Below are positions 53,662 to 58,386 of a DNA stretch of 58,386 nt, in pieces. Location of the stretch: contig JADKCK010000033.1 in assembly GCA_016718845.1 (NCBI GenBank), positions 1 through 58,386 of the forward strand, in the 5' to 3' direction. Every line of letters begins with the position of its first letter. The stretch's first letter is position 1. Source of the DNA: Sphingobacteriales bacterium. Its GTDB lineage: Bacteria > Bacteroidota > Bacteroidia > Chitinophagales > UBA2359. The notes beneath the pieces are model-generated. The model ran no database searches. It saw only the letters and a list, made by a program, of their open reading frames with translations, and was not told the DNA's origin. The translations under genes and the position numbers were made by a program.

Positions 53662-56653
53662 ATGAGATCACAAATTACACTACTCCTTGTATTATTTGCT
53701 ATGGCAATAACAGTACAAGCACAGTCTCCCAATGCTATTCCGTATCAAGGTGTAGCACGCAATTTAGCAGGCAATATCCTTGCTTCGCAAAACATCGGCT
53801 TGCGCATTAGCATACACGATGTTACCCCCGGAGGTACAGAGGTTTTCAGCGAAACGCACGCTGTTACCACTACAAACCTTGGCTTGTTTAATGTAAACAT
53901 AGGGCAAGGCGCTCCGCTAACAGGTAATCTTGCCACTGTAAACTGGGGCAATGGAGCCAAGTTTATACAAGTAAAAATGGATGCTACAGGCGGCACAAAT
54001 TATATTGACATGGGCACCACACAACTTAATAGTGTACCTTATGCCTTATATGCCGAAAAAGCAAATGTACCAGGGTTGCCAGGTCCTGCTGGTCCTACTG
54101 GTGCAACGGGTTCCGCTGGTCCTGCCGGTGCAACAGGTCCCGCTGGTCCCATTGGATTAACAGGAGCTACTGGTGCAACAGGTCCCGCTGGTCCCATTGG
54201 ATTAACAGGAGCTACCGGTGCAACGGGTGCACAAGGTGCAGCTGGTGCAGCAGGTCCAGCTGGTGCAGCAGGTCCAGCCGGAGCAACAGGTGCACAAGGA
54301 GCACAAGGTGCAGCGGGAGCAACAGGAGCACAAGGGGTAGCGGGTCCACAAGGGGTTGCGGGTCCTATTGGTGCAACCGGATCACAGGGACCACAAGGCG
54401 TAGCAGGTCCAGCAGGTCCTGCCGGAGCAACAGGTGCACAAGGAGCACAAGGGGTAGCGGGTCCACAAGGAGTGGCGGGTCCTACCGGTGCAACCGGACC
54501 ACAGGGACTACAAGGCGTGGCTGGACCAACCGGAGCAACAGGTGCAACTGGAGCTCAAGGCGTGGCTGGTCCACAAGGTCCAGCAGGTAATGATGGTAAC
54601 GATGGAGCAATAGGTGCAACCGGACCACAAGGACCACAAGGCGTAGCAGGTCCAGCAGGTCCTGCGGGTGCAACAGGTGCACAAGGTCCACAAGGCGTAG
54701 CTGGTCCTACGGGTGCAACAGGTGCTACGGGAGCGCAAGGTCCAGCAGGTAATGATGGTAACGATGGAGCAATAGGTGCTACCGGACCACAAGGACCACA
54801 AGGCGTAGCAGGTCCAGCAGGTCCTGCGGGTGCAACAGGTGCACAAGGTGTAGCTGGCCCTACGGGTGCAACAGGTGCAACGGGAGCGCAAGGGCCAGCA
54901 GGTAACGATGGAGCAATAGGTGCTACCGGACCACAAGGACCACAAGGTGTTGCTGGTCCAGCCGGTGCAACAGGTGCACAAGGACCACAAGGCGTAGCTG
55001 GTCCTACGGGCGCTACAGGTGCTACGGGAGCGCAAGGTCCAGCAGGTAATGATGGTAACGATGGAGCAATAGGTGCTACCGGACCACAAGGACCACAAGG
55101 CGTAGCAGGACCAGCAGGTCCTGTGGGTGCAACAGGCGCACAAGGTGTAGCAGGACCAGCGGGTGCAACAGGTGCTACGGGAGCGCAAGGGCCAGCAGGT
55201 AACGATGGAGCAATAGGTGCTACCGGACCACAAGGCGTAGCTGGTCCTATGGGTGCAACAGGACCAGCAGGTAACGATGGAGCAATAGGTGCTACCGGAC
55301 CACAAGGACCACAAGGCGTAGCAGGTCCTACGGGCGCAACAGGTGCAACAGGCTTGACAGGTCCAGCAGGACCTACTGGTGCAACAGGTGCAACAGGCTT
55401 GACAGGTCCGGCAGGACCTACTGGTGCAACAGGTGCTACGGGAGCGCAAGGACCAGCAGGTAACGATGGAGCAACAGGACCAGCAGGTGCAACAGGACCA
55501 GCAGGTGCAACAGGACCAGCAGGTGCAACAGGACCAGCAGGTGCAACCGGACCAGCAGGTTCTGCTAATATAGCGGGTACTACCAATTATGTGGTAAAAT
55601 TTACAGCAGCTAATACTGGCGGAAACTCAACCATACAAGACGACGGAACAAGTGTTAGTATTGGTATTGCTCCTAGTACATCATATAAACAGTATGTTTA
55701 TAAAAGCCAATTAACCGTAAATGGCGATGGGCAATCTACCATATATGGCTACCGTACCCGTGAACTCTCAGAATGATGGTACAGCTTATTCTGCGAGTGC
55801 CACTAACAGCGCAACTAGTGGATATAACTTCTGGGGCGATTTGTACACTTTTGGCGTTGCTGGGTATAATTATAACGACTACAACCGATGCGGAGGTACC
55901 TTAGGTGCCGATCAAGGTGGTACTTATTGGGGTTCGTTAGGGTACCGAAGCAGCGGATTATTAAATTATGGCGTTTATGGTTCTGCTGCTTATGCATCAG
56001 GTACCGGATTTTTATCCAATACAGAAAAACAAGGTGTTGGCGGCGGTTTCTTTGGGGGTATTATTGGGTCGTGGTCGCGTGGCGAGGTAATGGGTCAGGT
56101 AAACAGCGGCGAATTATTTGCTGCTTATAACGTAGGCAATGTACTAACCAGTGGCTACTCTGCCGATTTAGTAAACACAGGCACTAAACGTGTTGCTGCT
56201 TACTCTGTCACTTCGCCCGAGCTTAAAGTGTACAACGACGGCAGCGCACAACTAATTAACGGCACTGCCCACATAACTTTTGACGGCGACTTTAAAGCAA
56301 TGATTGCCGGCAAAAAACCAACAGTTACCATTTCTCCGGTTGGCGACTGCAAAGGATTACACCTTGTAAGCATTGACGAAACAGGCTTTACAGTAGCAGA
56401 AAACGGTGGTGGCACAGCTAACGTCGAATTTAACTGGATAGCAATAGGCAAACGTGTAGACTCGGAAAATGCAACCACATTGCCCGACGAAATTACCAAC
56501 AACAACTTTGATGCACAGATGAACGACGTGATGTTTAACGAAAACAACAAAGAGCAGTCGGGTAAACCAATTTGGTGGGATGGCAAAAAAATCCGATTTG
56601 ACAAAGCTCCTGAGTTGAAAAAAGAAAAAAAGGTTGAAGTACAGAATAAATAA
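53662..56653 (+). CDS. Exported collagen-like protein (frameshift near 55,750)
   Basis: Signal peptide MRSQITLLLVLFAMAITVQA. Residues 21-136 are a domain common in Bacteroidota tail-fibre-like proteins (NAIPYQGVARNLAGNILASQ). Residues 138 to about 632 are Gly-X-Y triplets (GPAGPTGATG, GPQGPQGVAG, GNDGNDGAIG), about 165 triplets, likely a collagen triple helix. Then NYVVKFTAANTGGNSTIQDD starts a C-terminal domain. The first frame stops at 55776, but the C-terminal domain continues in another frame to 56653 (VNSQNDGTAYSASATNSATS on), so one base is lost near 55757. Combined length is about 996 residues. Long open frames on the other strand are repeat shadows. Confidence 0.85.
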
Positions 56654-56712
56654 ACCTACCTTGTTTTGATTAGAAAATGTAAAATCACCTATCGGTTAAG
56701 TCAAAAATTTCC

Positions 56713-57573
56713 ATGAAAATTGGCATCTTAACTTTTGTTTTAATGCTGTTGTGTTGGTGCTCATCGGCTCAAAATTTCAAGAGGCATATCGTCTTTCTTG
56801 CCTCCCAACCTTTGCATGGTCGGGCACCAGCAACTGCCGACGAAAGAAATGCCGCCGATTACATAAATTGCGAATTTATGTCGGCTGGTTGTACTTCGGT
56901 TGCTTATCAGCCTTTCCCGTTCCAAAACGATTCGGCAATAAATGTTATTGGTATGCTCGATTTGAAAAAAGACAGCACCGTAATAATTGCCGCACATTAC
57001 GATCATCTAGGAACGGGCTCTGAAAAATCGCTGGAAATATCGGGCAAAAAAGGTATTTATTTTGGGGCTGATGATAATGCATCGGGGGTTGCAATGATGA
57101 TAGAATTGGCAAAAACTATCTCGGAAACAAAAAACTGGAAATACAATTTCGTATTCGCTGGTTTTTCGGCACACGAGGCAGGGCTTTTCGGTTCCGATTA
57201 TTATAGCAAAAGCACCCTATGCAGCTCATTAAAAATTCGGGCGGTCATTAATTTCGATATGGTCGGACGAATGGATACCACTTATCCTACTGTTCGCATC
57301 AGCGGAGCAGAAACCGATACCTTATTCAGTAACTATTTTAAATCATTAACCGATAATACCATTCATTTTCGGTACGATGATGCCAATATTACCGAATCGG
57401 ACCTCCGTTCGTTTGCCGAAAAAAAAATACCTGTTCTTAATTGTACAACAGGTATTCACAGCGACTACCATAAAATGGCTGACACTGAAAACAAAATCAA
57501 CTACCAAGGCATGGAAATGATTTTTGAACTTACCCAATCAATGCTTAACATCTTCCAATCAAATAACCGGTAA
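56713..57573 (+). CDS. Exported M28-family zinc aminopeptidase-like peptidase
   Basis: 286 residues with a short signal (MKIGILTFVLMLLCWCSSAQ). Di-zinc ligands and catalytic acid: His 95 in AAHYDHLG, Asp 120/121 in GADDNASG, Glu 154-156 region in SAHEAGLFGS, Asp 182 in NFDMVGR, His in GIHSDYHKMAD (249-253). Family M28 enzymes remove N-terminal residues from peptides in the envelope or outside. It follows the collagen-like gene after 59 bp, maybe on one transcript. Confidence 0.92.
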   Translation: MKIGILTFVLMLLCWCSSAQNFKRHIVFLASQPLHGRAPATADERNAADYINCEFMSAGCTSVAYQPFPFQNDSAINVIGMLDLKKDSTVIIAAHYDHLGTGSEKSLEISGKKGIYFGADDNASGVAMMIELAKTISETKNWKYNFVFAGFSAHEAGLFGSDYYSKSTLCSSLKIRAVINFDMVGRMDTTYPTVRISGAETDTLFSNYFKSLTDNTIHFRYDDANITESDLRSFAEKKIPVLNCTTGIHSDYHKMADTENKINYQGMEMIFELTQSMLNIFQSNNR

Positions 57574-57630
57574 AACTACCGGGCAGGCAAAGATTAATTC
57601 ATCAACTAACGTTTCTCAAAAAATAACATC

Positions 57631-58386
57631 ATGATAAAAGATTAATCATCATAAAGTGTTGCTCTTCTTGGTTGCCATTTGGCAACTGTACGAGAGCAAC
57701 CTATAAGCCGCAAGGTGGTTTCCAATGCTGGGGCACTGCTCACAGGCGGCAACAACCAGATTACTTTTAACATAGGTGAAACGGTCATACCAACGTTTAG
57801 TGCTGGCAGCAGCGTGCTTACACAAGGCTTTGAGCAACCCGGCGAAGCATTGCGCCCAGGTACCGTGGCAACAACCGTATGCGCCGGCAGTAGCATAAGT
57901 GTAACCATATATTGCCACAGACATTGGCGGTGGCAACACCTTTACGGCACAGCTGGCGATGCCACTCGGCAGTTTTGCAGCACCCGTTAGCATTGGCACA
58001 TTAGCGGGTAATGCGTCGGGTACCATCAACGCGATTATTCCGCCTAACACCTCAAGGCACAGGTTACCGCATACGGGTAGTGAGCAACTGCCTCCAATAA
58101 CGGAAGTGACAGTGGAACAAATATTACCATTAATGCACTGCCTGCGCAAGTTTGCACCTAGCGGTCCAACTTTTGCTCGGGTAGTTCGGTAACATTAACG
58201 GCAAGTGGCGGCACTACTTATGTTGGAGCAACGGAGCAACAACAGCAGCCTACCAACATAACTACCCAAAGCGCACTACATTGCAAAACCGTAACCAATG
58301 CAAGAGGATGTACCCAAACAACCGCTACATCCATAATTGTACAAAATTGTTGTAATGCCATTGTCGGCAATGTAGTGATACAATCT
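57631..58386 (+). pseudogene. N-terminal part of a secreted T9SS-type protein, frameshifted and cut by the window edge
   Basis: ATG 57631 leads to MIKRLIIIK and, with frame changes, to a hydrophobic signal (LLFLVAIWQL), then QPISRKVVSNAGALLTGGNN, ITFNIGETVIPTFSAGSSVL, TQGFEQPGE, a start seen in many T9SS substrates. Further on are ATTVCAGSSISVT, GNTFTAQL-type and FCSGSSVTLTASGGTTYVW-type modules (Ig/PKD-like) in changing frames. Breaks near 57640, 57695, 57905, 58050 and 58160 are needed. The protein continues past the window. Since the breaks cluster at this end, sequence error is likely. Confidence 0.65.

Noticed and set aside
54060..55560. Possible CRISPR or satellite in the collagen region
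   Set aside because: The periodicity is 9 bp and in frame with Gly-X-Y codons; it is coding.
54508..55586. Long open frames of 313 and 343 codons on the minus strand of the collagen-like gene
   Set aside because: They are mirror frames of the Gly-X-Y repeat DNA (repeats of PVAPVAP and CTCC type), with no start context, and overlap the real gene entirely.

Overview
The window is 58 kb of a low-GC chromosome from a member of the Bacteroidota, probably an environmental or uncultured Chitinophagales/Saprospiria-like lineage (the rank below phylum is inference). Three things point there. Promoters match the Bacteroidota pattern TTG-N20-TAnnTTTG, for example before rpmI, ruvB and the 35.8 kb operon. 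Several secreted proteins end in type IX secretion (T9SS) sorting domains of both the A type and the gliding-motility-associated type. Typical families of the phylum are present: T9SS plug protein, DUF4139, DUF1800/DUF1501, and AAA plus PD-(D/E)XK (DUF1703-type) proteins.

Layout. 0-5.8 kb looks like the end of an integrative island: the tail of an AlbA/winged-HTH regulator, an Eco57I-type DNA methylase starting 2 bp after it, and a tyrosine recombinase sitting at the 3' end of a tRNA-Ala(GGC) gene. 5.9-11.2 kb holds badly frameshifted genes (nucleoid-associated protein, quinone-oxidoreductase-like protein, DUF547) around an intact LD-carboxypeptidase, then an ECF sigma factor operon. 11.3-13.2 kb carries cysteine synthase and ribosomal proteins L35 and L20. 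13.3-26.9 kb is mixed core and accessory sequence: thioredoxin-like secreted protein, low-complexity protein, lipase, TPR proteins, acetyltransferase, ferredoxin, PnuC, AAA-PDDEXK protein, tgt, ruvC and a flippase-like membrane protein. 27-41 kb has a T9SS-exported esterase, DUF3108 protein, a broken toxin-antitoxin locus, DUF4139 protein, a two-gene operon of a RelE-like small protein and a DUF4263 (Shedu-type) nuclease, ruvB, DUF1361 protein and the T9SS plug protein. 41.5-58.4 kb is surface biology: a 1758-residue repeat adhesin, a Wzx-type flippase, a DUF1800/DUF1501 pair, a collagen-like protein, an M28 peptidase and the start of another secreted protein.

Two cross-cutting features matter most. 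First, single-base frameshifts, mostly at homopolymers, crowd into the first 13 kb and the last 3 kb and are absent from roughly 40 kb between. They hit even rplT and cysK, so most are probably sequence errors near contig ends, not real decay. Second, intergenic spaces carry several dispersed repeat families. One is a MITE-like element of about 195 bp with terminal inverted repeats (three near-complete and three partial copies); others are a 199-bp inverted-repeat element and minisatellites placed just before secreted-protein genes. The best candidate for an undescribed system is the translationally coupled RelE-like plus DUF4263 pair at 35.8-36.8 kb.
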